A DNA stretch of 64,000 nucleotides from NCBI RefSeq assembly GCF_964204645.1, contig NC_134028.1, positions 24,588,153 to 24,652,152 on the forward strand. The letters run 5' to 3'. This document shows, piece by piece, positions 1 through 16,086 of this stretch (the stretch's first letter is position 1; every line of letters starts with the position of its first letter). This stretch comes from Tubulanus polymorphus. Its lineage: Eukaryota > Nemertea > Palaeonemertea > Tubulaniformes > Tubulanidae. The translations under genes and the position numbers were made by a program. The notes under the pieces were generated by a model, which saw nothing but the letters and a program-made list of their open reading frames with translations, was not told the origin of the DNA and searched no databases.

Positions 1-523
1 TTGTCGAGCAGAATGACATGACTTATTGAAGAGATGTATGGAGGAAGATGTCAGGGTCATTCATAGCGGGGGGTTAGGGCACTGTTGCCCCCCACCCCAG
101 AGATTTTGGAATAGTTCCGTTTTTGCAAATATCATTATTATATCCAATAGAAATTAAATGCAGAATCCTCACTTGGGACTGACAACGCCTAGTTGAGTTT
201 ATTGTTAGGGCATATTAGAAGAATCAAAACCAATATATCAGTTTTCTGACTTTAGGTAACTGCCCTTTTTCAGTTTTCTCTGCCCCCCCTCCCCCCGCGA
301 GGTACAGCCCTGGATTTTATTACTGCATTAAACATTTGAACATGGAGCCTATCGGCTTGTGATTTGAATAAAACAGAAACTGCATACCTAGGGGGGCTCC
401 TTTATGGCCAAATCGGTCACAGCAGAGCTAAACAGTTTCACTGCCCCGCAATGCAGCAATCGAAAGTAATTGTAGCAATTCAAAGCCCGATCAAGCAAAC
501 GAATGAAAATAGCATCAACTCAC
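1..523. other. Left-edge noncoding stretch (BMS1 intron)
   Basis: This lies beyond the last BMS1 exon visible on the minus strand, so it should be intron of that gene. I looked for the next BMS1 exon (it should start with two bases completing a Gly codon) and did not find it. The stretch holds C-rich runs near 85-105 and 283-298 and nothing else I can name. Confidence 0.5.
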
Positions 524-3500
524 CCCAAAACGATGCGTGACAATGTAGATGCTGCGGTGTATATTTCAATAGTCGATTTCTCAGATTATGATCTTCGATC
601 GTGTACAGCGGTATCGTCTGAAAACGTCTCCAACCGAGCGAAAACACGAGCGGGTCGCGCGTCTTCAAGATCTTCTTGTGCCATCGGTGTTTTTTCAAAC
701 GTAGCTTCACGTAGCCGATCGTGTCCTCGACTCGTAACAACCCGCCGAGTATAACCGGATAGGTGGCGTCGAAGTTCGTCACGAATTCGCACGGCACGTT
801 GTCGATCTCGACGCGAACGTACATTCCCGGACGGAATCCTTCGTACTGTACGCGCAGATCGTCCTCTAAATCCTCGAATTCTGCGCGATTGAACTGCGGA
901 GACAAAAATGTTTTTCTTTAAATGTATCAGCTCATGGAATTTGCTTTTTTCTTACCCTTAACTGAACTTTCAGTACTCCAAACATTTTGCCCATTTTAAC
1001 ACATCCCCGAAAGGGAGACCGCTACTTTACAGCATTCGGCGTGGCTGCTGAGAAATGTCCCCTACTTTGGAAACCATCACAAAAAGTTATATTTCCCCAA
1101 TTTGTGGCAGAGAAAAAAATGAAATCAACCAAAATTCATTGACATAAGGATATTTAACCCGACTTGGATTTACTGTAACATGAGGTCGCTGTACAAATAA
1201 TATCACAGTTGACTGTAATTTGTAGCTGAAGGATTCATCACACTGTATTACTGTAATACCTGTGATTGTTGTTCCATTTCAGCTTTCATTTCATCTACGA
1301 AACTCGGACCTTCTTTACCATCATAGTCGGAATCGAACATTGCTTTCAGTTTCTTTTTCTTTTCCTGGCGTTTTTGGATCGCCAATTCCGCTCGACTGAG
1401 CTCCTTCTTTTCGTCGCCATCTAGCAAAATGAGAAAATTGGATTTTTCAAATAACTACAGTTAAAAATTTCAATTTTGGGCCGATTTTTCACATTTTTTA
1501 CATCATAGCAAAATTTTAAAATTGTATCTAGGTTCTCAGGCAAGAGGGTGTGTATAAAACCTATCTAGGCCGGGGGTGCACTGCAGTAGAATATTCTGTC
1601 TAGAATATTGAGATTGCCGCAATTTATTGTCACAAACAATGAGAAGCGAGCAAGAGGCCAGACAAATTTATACCTAATTGAACCAGTGACCTATTAGAAG
1701 CTGACAGAGCCGATTAGCTGAAATATTATGGCCAAAAAAAATATTGAAATATCTGAATGAGGAAACCTACATATTTCTCATCTTATTCTAATAAACTTTA
1801 ATCTATGCGAATAATGTACATTTCATGGAAACAATGTAAATCTTTTCCGATCAGCCCTAACAGCCTGCAGTAGATGGGCGACATCAATTATTCACTAGAC
1901 GGATATTTTCGCTACTTTTTGAACGCGCGTTGTCATAATATCATTGGATCGTGAATAATAAATGAAAACAATGAGTAAAATCTCCTTAAAAATAGAAACT
2001 CATCTGAGTATTGGTGTCAATATATGTATACACAACGTTTCATGTTAGTCCAGGTGAAAATAACGTAATCTTATTACACAAATTTCACGCTTAAGCATGA
2101 ATTTTTACGATTTTCATTTTTAACACCCTCTCGAATAGTACAATTTCGCAGCAATTAATCAAGTCTGTGCAGTTATTTGCCGGGATTCACGTCATGACAG
2201 TTTGCTTAATTAACAATTACATAGGCTTAATCACGTTCGTATTAAGGTAACAGTAGGTGACTTTAATTAGCCGCGAAAATAACATCCGCAATGCGAGAAA
2301 TGTAACGAGAAACGCGTAAAAAAAGATTAATAAACGAACGACTATACGGAAATAGGTTTTCCATATACATTTATATAAATAAAACTTCTAACCATTGAAA
2401 ATAATTTCGTTTTCGTAACTGAATTCCAACTGCGGAAATAGCGAAAATACCCGTCTAGCGAATATTGCGTGGCGCATACTTGGCAACGGGGATCGTTGGC
2501 AACGGTGGCTGTCAGAGTAGAGGCTACTGTCGGAGGCTAGTAAACTAGAGCGGTGATTGGCGGAGGCGCGCGGATAATACAGACAGCGGATCGTGATAAA
2601 TATCAGTGTTGTGAGAACCAGAGACGTGAACAGGTAAAGACGCTCAGGTGATCCACTCCTATATACATTAAAAACAGCAAAACACTAAAGGTAAGACTCT
2701 TTGAAACTTTTAGCTCGAATTACAACCGATTTCTGATTTAAAATGGCTGTTATTTCCATGGATATTCATTGTTAACTCGACCTGGACTAAATGATGCCGG
2801 GGTTGGCTGGATTTTTTAAATTTCAAAAATAACTGAAGCCAAGGACGTTCGCATCATAAATGCTTGTTGTACTTCAGTTTGCTGAAGCCGGACGTAGATC
2901 GTTTTTAAAATGTGCTAAAATAATTGATTTTACAAATCAAGTTAGTTATCTTCGTTTTTAAGGTTTTAAAAAGCTAAAGGCAAGAATAAGGGTGGGGTTA
3001 CCATAGCGACGCGATTCAACAATTAATACATGGAATGAGATCGAAGTCAAACTCAAATTGAAATACTCGATTTAGTCATTATTTTGTTCCTATAATGAGA
3101 GGACAACATTTCAAACAACTCAACCGTTGTCAACTTTCTGATTTGTCATGTATTTAAATTTGTTTCTATTTTGATTGTTTCAGCAAAATGACGACCCCCG
3201 GTGGAGGAGAACGCAAGGCGGTCATTAAAAACGCTGACATGCCCGAAGAGATGCAACAAGACGCGGTCGACTGCGCCACGCAGGCCATCGACAAATTCAA
3301 CATCGAAAAGGACATCGCCGCGTTCGTCAAGAAGGAATTCGACAAGAAATACAACCCGACCTGGCATTGCATCGTCGGCCGAAACTTCGGTAGCTACGTG
3401 ACGCACGAGACGAAACATTTCATCTATTTCTACCTGGGACAAGTCGCCGTACTGCTGTTCAAATCGGGATAGAATCGCACATACCACTGCCGCGAAGATC

Positions 3501-6101
3501 AGCGAAATTTTTATTAAAACCGTGAACTTAAAAACGAAAGATGTCGATCGCATAAATATGTGTGTAAAGCGTTCTCTAAAGACTTGAAAAAAAAAACAGG
3601 ACAGTTGCCTAAAAATATTTGATAAATTATTATTATTATTATTATTATAAAGCTTGTTGTTATTGAGAGGTTGTTATATTGCGTAGATCTAAACCACGCC
3701 ACGCTGCGTAATAAAAATACTTAAATATAAAACGATGTGCAGGATTTTTTTGTGATCAACGTTCCAAATTAACGCTAACGCTTTTTCTATGTACGGATTT
3801 CGATTTTGAATTACTCTACGAGCTGCATGGACTATTATCTGTGAACTATTTGGCATAAAAGCGATCCAAATAGTTTAACGCTGTAACATTGTTTTTGATT
3901 TCTAATGGACGGTCTGAGTGTCTGTAAAAGTGCGTCTGTTCTGATTGTTTCATCTTCACTGCCAGTTGGCACTGTTTACTATTATACGAAAATATATTTT
4001 TTTCCGTAATAATACGAAGTTCTGAACAATGGGTTTTAATTCGGTACCTTCTTTATTTTCTGGCGTTTCATCGTTAGTCTCTAGATCATCGCCGCTGTTG
4101 TCATCATCTTCAGCGGTTTTAATATTGGTCGTCACTTCACCGGTTTCTAGATCCTCAAAGTCGCCGTATAGTTCATCTGAAAAACCGGGAAATCATGAGG
4201 ATTCATAAAGCTGCAGTCTTTCAATTATTATTCAGGGTATATTGGTGCAGAAAGCCTTGATTGAGGAGTCTATGCTATCTCTGGGGCTGCAGTTGCCCAA
4301 AGGTTGGTTTGAGGGTACCGCAATGACAGTTGAAAGGGTTCATCCACGCAGATTTTGACTGACAATGAAACAAAATGTTCTAGTTAATTTATTTCATAGA
4401 AAACATGTTCAACAAAATAATATTTACAATTCCAAGTTCCCAACAGCTTGAGACGTAAAATTACCCTCATTGTTATCAAAAACCACTACGAAATATTGTA
4501 GAGATATCTGATATAGGTAACCTGGGCCCGGTTTCAAAGATTGAGTATCAAAGTTATCCCTAGGGAGAAATCCTCAATCTGGTTGACAGCCACCATAGTA
4601 ACAATGAGAAACCATGGTTATAACTGACAAATTTCAAAATGTTCCCAGGGACTATTTTTCTTCCATGTCTATGAAACCCAGCCCTGGTCTATATTTGACC
4701 GGTAATGGGTTCGGAGAGTATTGTTATTAGGTAAACCACTATCGAGTGAGTGAGTGACTGCTGAACAAGTAACAAGTCTGCAGTAGTTAAATCTTACCGT
4801 CTTGATCTAATAACGCTTGTGCATCGTCACTTTTCTCCCACTTTCCAGTCACAAAACAATCTTTAATCGACTCCAATAACTACACATAAAAAAAAAAAAC
4901 AACATTTAAACGTTGAAATCAACGATAAACAAGTTGAGGGATTAGTAAAATACAACAAGAGTACCTCCTCCCAGTTGACGGCAGCTATATCTGATGTATA
5001 CAGCGAACAATCAGTACCGTGGAAACCGCGCTGTTCACTCGTACCCTTCTTACGATTTAGAGTAAATAAACCACCGACTTCACCTTCATCATTCGAATCA
5101 TCATTCGATTCGTCTTCATCGACAACTGGAAGAGATTCGTGAGAATTATGCCTCGCTCACTTCATGACTGGGTTCCAGTGGTGGATAAGTCATTGCTTCA
5201 TGGATCTTTAATAATTTTGATTTTTTCACTCAGTCAGAGACCAAATGAATTTACCTTGTCCGTAAACGTGTTTTCTCCAATTCACTTTCTCGTTCCTACG
5301 ACTGAAGAATCCCTCAGACGCTTTGATAGCAAGATTTTCTTTCCACTTCAAATGACCTGAAAAATCCATGACAAATAAAATAGTAAACTCTCCTGAATTT
5401 GAATGCTTCTTAGAACAATTGCGACAGAATGTGAATTGAATTCCACCATCAGTAGCTCGAATTATTGCCTGACAAAAATCACTGGTCTCAATTCAATAGT
5501 TAGGAGGGATCTACTAAAAATACCGTATATAAGGAAGACCTGCACAATTTGATTCAAATTGGACACATAATTCTTATCGTAGTTAGAAAAAGGTCCTGAA
5601 ACCAGTTCACAATTGCGCAATTGAAATTAAGAATTTAAGTTTGAGACAGACTACTGGTACCGGTAGATCAATTCCTTCAGCAACAATGGATTCACCAACT
5701 AGAAAATTTACGTTGCATCTCTTGGCATGCCAAAATCAATTCACCAATGAAATTTGTGGATTTAAGTGACATGTTTGCAACTGGGTCCCATACTAACTCT
5801 TGTCTTCATAAATCATTCAATCCTTACCTGTTTCCTCTTCGTTATCGCTTACTTCTGACTGACTAGACTCATCATTATTCACCGCCATTTCATCATCGCT
5901 AGTTTCCTCGTCATCTGAAGAATCGGATGCCTGCTCCTCGTTTCTAGCATTGATATTCCTCAGAGCGTTTTTCACCGTTTGTGCGATATGATCAGTGTTT
6001 GAACTTTCGTCCGTTCTCGCCGGATATTCTTGAACGTCGGTGTTAATTCGTTTGGAGGATCCTCCTCCAGTTCCTCGTGAGGATCCTCCATTATCAAAAT
6101 C

Positions 6102-6151
<50 letters not shown>

Positions 6152-9100
6152 CACTATCGGCGAAAACTAAATCCTCATCACCCGGAACTGATTTATCCTT
6201 ATTCTGTTCATCATTTACATTATCGTCATTTTCATCATCGGATTCATCATCGCTTTCATCATTTCCATCGTCAAAAACAACTTTCCTCCTTTTTCGTGCT
6301 GTCGGTTCATCAGAAGCATCCCTGATGACAAGAGTTAAATTTCAAAAATTCAATCAAACCTGCTTAATTTCAATCAGTTTTGATTTAATCCAGTCAAGAT
6401 TTTCAAAAGTATGATGTTACGCACTATGTTATCTAGTTTAACCCGAGCAATTCCCGAGAAAATAACTTTTATCTCGGCTCAAAACAATCAAATTAAAAGG
6501 TTTGAATTCACAAACATCAGTCAAGTAAACATACTCATCGAACTCCTCGGGTAACATTGGTGCTGCATTGTTGAATAGTGAAACCTGACTGGTCGCCATT
6601 TTCTGGTCGAGAGTTTGTTTTGTGTCGATCAACGATGAAACGAGTTCATTAGTAACCGGCGTCTGAAATAACACGAACAATCAAACTCACTGAATATCTT
6701 GAAGGCTGCTACCACAAATCCCTCAATGACATCATCAGAGTAACATGAAAATAATCAAATTATGTCGTGTCAAATCATGCCATTTTTAGTAATGGTCTAC
6801 AGTATATGCTTCGTAGAAACACTGATGTCATAGGGGGATTTATAGACAGCCATTTTGTCTCGAAGGATGAATATACACTATATCGTCCGAGATGAACACT
6901 GATGTCATAAGAGGAAATTTTACCCGACTCTCGTCCCCGGCAGCGTCGTGAGAATGACTTCCTTTCAGATCGATATAAACGGCGTCTTTATCGTAAACGA
7001 TTCCGCCGACGCCGGATAGCGGCGCGTAGATTAAACGCTCTCTCTGATTCAACGATCGTTTCTTGATCGTCTCGGGAAGCGGACACGGGTCTGGCAGAAA
7101 ACTGACGTCTTTCACGTAGAAATCACCGCATCCTGGAAAATAAATTCCGCAGTTCATCGGTTTTCTGTTTAGTTCAGCTAAACTTCAACGATCGACTATC
7201 GAGCGTTCTTACCGGGAATGTGAACGTTGCTGTTGTTTTTGAAGAATGTCCCGCGCAGGTATCCGTACAAACAAACCGTACGATCGCATTTACTATTTTG
7301 ACGTATCGTCTCGGGTTTAGTTACATCTTCCATTCTGCGAAAAGATCATCAAACAAAAGTAGCATCGTAGAAAGGTTATATAGGACACCCTGTTGGGGGT
7401 AATTAGGGGTAAAATTTTTCCTGATTCAGAAGGGGTCAATATTTTACACACCTGTCAGCTAGGATGTAAGGATGAGCCGTTCTCCAGGTCAGTGGTGGAA
7501 ATTTCATCACTGATATAAATCGGCCTAAATTATGTATCTCGGTTTTTTGATACTCGCCATTGACCATACCAGACAAATAGAACAACTTAGCACCCTGAAA
7601 AACAACGAACGGCAGTCATAACTGAACTGATGGTGCAGCCTGTCAACCTGCTGTCCATACCCTGCACCCCCTCAAAATCTGCTGTCTGTAACCCTACTGA
7701 TAATCTGCTGTCAGTACTCTGCATCCATCAGACAATCTGCCGGACAATCGCCATCTTAACCAAAACTTTTTTTACCTGACCCCACAGACAGACATTTTAT
7801 CACCATGTATGGAAAATCAGCTTGTGTGATGGAGTAGGTTAGAGATATCACAGTTGACCTAACACATACTTGATATATTTCAGTCCAGAATCTATGTTTG
7901 AGTTTCTTCTTTGTTTTGCGTAGTTGTTTACTGTCGCGGAAGTGATCTAGATGCGTCAACACGCCCATTATTTTAGGAAATCCATGCACCTGACAGATGT
8001 TGAGAAACTCGAAAATTTCCATTTCAAATCCGAAACTGGCATCGACCAATAATAAAACCTGAAATAAATGATAGAATGAATTCCAGCTCTTAAGGCATTA
8101 TCAGCAGGATTGAGGTCACTCATTGCCCTGAACCCACTGAGTGCAGCTAACAGCATTATTAGCAAATTTGAGGTTTCTTATTGCCCTCAACTCATCGAGT
8201 GAAATCAAGGGCCTAGTTGCATAGTCAAAGCTTTGATCTAAGACCAGTCTCAGCTCAATGCGGTTTCATAGCCAATCTAAAAATTTAAGACCCGGACCCG
8301 TCGAAAGTCATTTCGGTTTTATAGCAAATCTACCAACTGAAGACCATTCTTGGGCTTAAATAACTACTGTAAAACTGAGCCTAAGGAAATAAAATTTGGC
8401 CAAACTTTCTATTATGCCCGATGCAGACGTCAGATAAACTTACCAAATCTGCTATCTTAGCCACATCGATCATGCAGTTAATATCATTGTTGCATTCGAT
8501 GAAAGTGATTCTTTTCTTTTTCCCCGATACAATCGTAACTGGGCCTTCGATATTCGTTAACTTCTGTTTGGTAAAGTTCTTTATCAGACAAGTCATCAGC
8601 GTACTTTTGCCGACTTTAGGCGGTCCGACGATCGCAACGACGACTGGAGGTGGTTCTACGGGCGTCCGATCAACCTCCGGTAAATGATGCTTCTTCGCTT
8701 GGATATCTAATGTTCTAAAAATTAACAATATAATTATCATAATCGTTTAATCAAGCCTCAGTTCCTAAGTCCTGAAGTCATCATTGACTCCTTAAGTTCT
8801 TAAAGCATTTTAACTTCAACCTACAATCTGGATCTAGTTTTGGATCCAATTCCAGAATTGTTAGTCGAGTTTGGGGCTAGAATTAAAATTGATACATTTC
8901 CATCTATTTTGTCAACAAGTTCTAACCGAGAGGGAATGTGGTTCATGGATTCTGTTCAGAAAGAAGCAACCACTGAACAGAAAACCTGACTCATGAACCT
9001 TTTCGTTAAGCACGTTAGGCAAAAAATGGTCGAAATAAAAAACGAAGTGGCTACTCGTACGGACGCGTACGAATAATTCCGTAGGCTATTCGTACGGATT

Positions 9101-9644
9101 ACTCTGGAATGTTCGTATGGGAAGGGATAGGGTTAGGGTAAGGTGAGGCTATATGTAGTTAAAACATTCGGCCGACTGTCAGCGAGCTTGGTGGTCTAGT
9201 GGTATGATGCTGCGCTAGTAATTTACTGGCCTGGGTTCGAGTCTCGCTCGATCCACTCTATTTTTCTCTAACTCTATTCTCCACACTTTCCTTGAATTTT
9301 CTAAGTCGCGCACCTCTGTACACATGCGCGGTGTTAATCAGCCACTCAGCGACAGTTATTAGCGTACAGATCCTAGTTCCGTACGAATAGCCTCCAGAGT
9401 AATCCGTACGGGTCCGTACGAGTCACCACACCGAATAAAAAAACTAAGATCAAGATCATTATTTCTTGAGTTACCTTCTAACAGATCGAGCAACTTTGTT
9501 GATAGATTGAAAAGCGAATGCTTTCGGATTGCGCTGCCTCGCTGTTAATTCCTGTTCATGGTCGCTCTTAGCTTTCTTCTTATTCGCCTTCCTGCCGGCG
9601 TTTCTTTGCCGATGACCTTTCTGTTTTTGGTCGCTTTCTTCCAT
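524..9644 (-). CDS. BMS1: BMS1 ribosome biogenesis GTPase, C-terminus cut by window edge
   Basis: BMS1 is the nucleolar GTPase that works with RCL1 in 18S rRNA processing and 40S assembly. Coding exons, 5' to 3' on the minus strand: 9475-9644, 8444-8714, 7870-8058, 7452-7594, 7213-7334, 6924-7132, 6535-6662, 5828-6321, 5255-5356, 4965-5125, 4798-4879, 4048-4176, 1260-1420, 524-893. All join in frame with GT/AG borders, giving about 910 residues; the human protein is near 1,280, so the C-terminal third lies outside. The ATG at 9644 is chosen; the open frame runs to an upstream TTG, but the family starts at MEE/MEA. The P-loop GPPKVGKST is at residues 87-95. Exon 8 encodes a long acidic region with 15 consecutive Asp. 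The last exon holds the family signatures [19 protein letters not shown] and [13 protein letters not shown]. An LC8 gene is nested in the 1421-4047 intron. Confidence 0.93.
2470..2690 (+). promoter_or_regulatory. Putative promoter and untranslated first exon of the nested LC8 gene
   Basis: This GC-richer island lies about 500 bases upstream of the LC8 coding exon. It carries a direct repeat TTGGCAACGG at 2480-2489 and 2496-2505 (RFX-like half sites, inference) and an inverted CCAAT box (ATTGG) at 2556-2560. Two good splice donors follow, at 2634 (CAG|GTAAAG) and 2691 (AAG|GTAAGA). Either could be spliced to the acceptor just before 3184 (TTGTTTCAG). No TATA box is evident. The transcription start is not determined. 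Confidence 0.45.
3188..3472 (+). CDS. DYNLL: Dynein light chain LC8-type, nested in a BMS1 intron
   Basis: LC8 is a small homodimeric hub protein that binds dynein intermediate chain and many other partners through short TQT-like motifs. The 94-residue product has [10 protein letters not shown], then [43 protein letters not shown] and [17 protein letters not shown], near-identical to animal LC8. It is about five residues longer than the usual 89 because of a Gly-rich MTTPGGGE start. The coding part is a single exon preceded by a splice acceptor, so the gene has an intron in its 5' untranslated region. A poly(A) signal AATAAA lies at 3710-3715. The whole unit is inside the BMS1 intron 1421-4047 on the opposite strand. 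The intact frame and UTR intron argue against a retrocopy. Confidence 0.96.
   Translation: MTTPGGGERKAVIKNADMPEEMQQDAVDCATQAIDKFNIEKDIAAFVKKEFDKKYNPTWHCIVGRNFGSYVTHETKHFIYFYLGQVAVLLFKSG
4524..4684. mobile_element. Foldback MITE, GGGCC-GTT family
   Basis: The left end reads GGGCCCGGTTTCAAAGATTG and the right end is the reverse complement of GGGCTGGGTTTCATAGACAT. It lies in a BMS1 intron. Related foldbacks occur at 16087, 35429, 36083, 39436, 40418 and 41675. No open frame is present. Confidence 0.45.
6105..6149. repeat. ATC/GAT trinucleotide run coding for polyaspartate
   Basis: Fifteen uninterrupted ATC triplets on the plus strand read as 15 GAT (Asp) codons in BMS1 exon 8. The run lies within the acidic linker. 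Only one Asp codon is used, so it is a candidate length-variable coding microsatellite. Confidence 0.9.
9031..9444. mobile_element. Inverted-repeat element with internal tRNA-like segment
   Basis: The left arm, from about 9047 (GTGGCTACTCGTACGGACGC), is matched in inverse at the right end, about 9360-9430 (GGTCCGTACGAGTCACCAC). A second inner pair surrounds GGCTATTCGTACGG and CCGTACGAATAGCC. Near-identical A-rich direct repeats flank it (CGAAATAAAAAAC at 9031-9043 and CGAATAAAAAAAC at 9432-9444), which look like a target-site duplication. Inside, 9181-9256 holds an A-box-like TGGTCTAGTGG and a B-box-like GGTTCGAGTCTC. The anticodon arm does not fold properly, so this is a tRNA-derived relic and not a tRNA gene. 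It lies in BMS1 intron 1. Confidence 0.6.
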
Positions 9645-10740
9645 TTTTGTTTTTGTGGCCAATATAACAAATTACAATTAGCATAAATCTGCAAAAGAAC
9701 ATAGATGAGACTAAGGTAATTGAATAAATTCAGTGATTGGTTAGCAGATGATACCCCTTACTGAATCTAGGATCGTATGGTAATAAATTTTGAATTGAAT
9801 TGAAAATTTCTTTTCGTTATTTAGGCCTTGACAGGTGGTATTGAGTTGATTGGTTGTAATTAGACAATTCAAAACATACCGAGATTAGAAGGCAAACATA
9901 GCCGACAATCCGGTATAGTATTATTTTCGATAGAAATCACGAAAATAGCAGAAAAACAATCAGAGAGCGGCTCCACATGTGCTATAATAAATTTAATTGA
10001 AATTTGACACACCGTCAGCTAGCGCCATCTATGTTTTGTATTTGTTCGGATTCGGAACCGGACTTGGTTTTTTCACAGCTTTCAAAATGTTCCTTTACGC
10101 TGAAATAGACCAATAACATCTTTACCGTCGAAATCGTACAACCTCCTAGATATTTCAATGAGCGTATTTCGCATGAAATTGGTTCTAATTTTTGGACTGA
10201 ATGAAATTGTTTATCAGAAGACTGATGGGAGTTCATATCGTGAAAATAAAGTCATTCCATCGAAAAATATATTTTACAGTTATTCAATGAAATGTGAAAA
10301 TAAAATCACATTCTATCACACGGAGATCCAGTATTTTATTACAATTTTAATCACTTTATCAGCGAAAATCATTAGCGGATTAATACAATAACTTTGAGAG
10401 ATGAGAGTAAAATCCAAGATGGCGTCCTGATGCGACGAGAGTAGTTCCCAAAGGCAGGCGAATTTCTCGACAAATTTACCGTCATAATCGAGTAATGTCC
10501 GTCTAGACGGCGACCATCAGTCGATTGTAAAAAAATTCACGATTCATTTCACGTTCTAGATCGGTATCGGACCGCTAAATCGAGTTAGAAACCGCCTATC
10601 TCGACTTTAAGATTTTTACTTCCGCGTTCGTTCGCGTACATTCGGCCCGTCACGGAGGAATTTTTTTAGATATTTTTTTCGCAGTTAATTCGTGTCTGTG
10701 AAATCGTTGATATCCGGCAGTTAATCGATAAGCCAGCATC
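9645..10740. promoter_or_regulatory. Shared upstream region between divergent BMS1 and GRB2
   Basis: BMS1 starts leftwards at 9644 and GRB2 rightwards at 10741, so this 1.1 kb must hold both promoters. I see no clear TATA box. The GRB2-proximal part, about 10400-10740, is richer in CpG than its surroundings. No coding exon was found. Confidence 0.45.
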
Positions 10741-13938
<3,198 letters not shown>

Positions 13939-14500
13939 ATATAGAAATAATGAATGAAACGACAACAGATCGAAACAAACAAATGAATGAAAAACTGTCT
14001 CCTCTTTACAAATATGATTATATCCTGATTATACATTTAATGCGCATATAGGTCATCAGTGTTCTCCACATGCTGGTATTTTTAGAGGCTCTGCTGATCA
14101 ATCTCTGAGTTAATATAACGCTTAACTCGCGGTTGGTCGCTCGAGGTTTGCACCAAAAGTATCAAAATAGTCCGTTCCGCTGCCCGGCGCGTTAACTCCT
14201 CGCTACTTCTTAAGGAAATCGGGTACGGGAACACCAGCTATTTCGTCAGGTGGCGCCACTACTAAAGTTCTCAGATGTACTCGATTCCAAAAACAGACCG
14301 ATTTTGAGAGCGGTTGATGAAAGCCCCTTTAAATCCCTTGTGGAGAACACCGAATAACAAACGAGAATGAAGGCTTGTGAAATTGTGTTTACGCACCACA
14401 CTATATATGTCAGATATATGATATGATATGATATGATATGTAGTTCCTTCCTGTTTATTTTATCGCTGCGAGTTCATGTCTCAAGTTCGATAAAATTACC

Positions 14501-14536
<36 letters not shown>

Positions 14537-16086
14537 CATCATTTTGATTTATAAGTTTTTTTTAAGCTTCTACTGTACATATTTGCATTTCAGATATCAG
14601 ACCTCACACTCGTGTATTCAATATTTTGAATACGTTTTCAGTTATTATTTTTTGCCTGAAATTGCTGAAGCGCTGTGAATTTACGAGGACTGATCGTAAT
14701 TCGGTTAAAATGTTATTTGTGATTTAGCTTCTTTTTTTTTTGTAAGCTCGATGCGGTTACCAATCGACAGCCCTGAACCCTGTCGACATATTTAGCATTC
14801 TAGCATAAAACCCGGATTCTCTTGTTTTCGAAAATGTGCTGATAAAATGTCCTATGTGTGGTGTTCGTAGTTCATATTCGATTAGAAATGTCTCAGGTGA
14901 AGTCCCGAACACGTGCGAAGTGTGGACGATCAGCAATTGGAAGAATTGTGATATTATCGAAGGTCTGACGGGCGAGCAGGTCCTGGTGGCTGTAGATTGA
15001 TATCTGCATCCATGAGAAAAGATGTGTTAATTCGTGCGCTTGAATAACATTTAACTTGCTACCAAAATAACGGCACATACTACTACTATTATTATTATTT
15101 TTATTATTATTATTATTATTAATAATTACCAGATGTTACCAGAGTTGTTAGAGTCAGTTCAATAAGATTTTAATCAGTCAAGTGCATGAACGATGTTTCA
15201 GGAACACGGTCAGAAATGAACTGTACAGTAAAGTGTTCGGCTTTCATGATAGTAACGGTCGTTATAAGGATTGGTAATTGTTTTTTTTTTTTGTATTTAA
15301 TGATGATGAAGTTTTGAATGTATAGAAATAATGGAATGAGAATGAGAATGGAATGAGAGAATTTTGTAGATATGTGTACGAAGCCCCATCGTTTAAGGAT
15401 CGTAGTAACATTTCCCTCTCCCCAGCTATTATCATCCTAGTTGTATCAAAACCATTGGCGATTGCAGTTTTACAAGTTTTAACTGCCGTTTTTGTAGTGT
15501 GAAATGTGATGATGAATGACAGGGTTCGTATGGGTTTCAGAAAGTTTCAGAAAATAGGAATCTTTTTTACCAGGCCCCGCAAAAGCTGTGGGAATTTTGT
15601 TGTCATTCTTTTTCTATAGCTATGGAAAATTGTAAAATGCACTCAAAATGTAAATTTCCTTCTATTTTGAATTTTAGGCTGTATGCCTAAATGTCTTATT
15701 ACACATTTGATAACGAACTTCATGAAAACATCGGCGATGTGTAAATAAGGGGTATGGTATATTTATAATCTGGGTATGGAAAATGAAATGGGGAAACTCG
15801 TAAGAACCCTGAAGTCAGGTGATGACCGTGGATGCTTCCTAATGATTTCGTCGAGTAAGAAAGCCTGAGAATTGATGTTTGAAATTTGATATTTTTTTTA
15901 GCTGTATCGAGAGAATTTCTGTCTATAATGTCTGACACTTGACGTCTCTCGTGTGTCACGGTATTAATCTCTGCCAGTCTAAAATTATGCGTTTCCTGTG
16001 TTTTTCCTTCTTATCTCTTGAACCCGCCCAAAGGTTCCACGGTTGTTACCAAGTAAGGATCCTAACTCAGTGGCCGTAAAGTCGCT

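Noticed and set aside
6040-6414. Plus-strand Ser-rich frame opposite BMS1 exon 8
   Set aside because: Shadow of the GAT run and acidic codons of BMS1 read on the other strand.
9181-9256. Functional tRNA gene
   Set aside because: A-box-like and B-box-like motifs are present, but the anticodon stem and acceptor stem do not pair properly, so it is at best a tRNA-derived relic.
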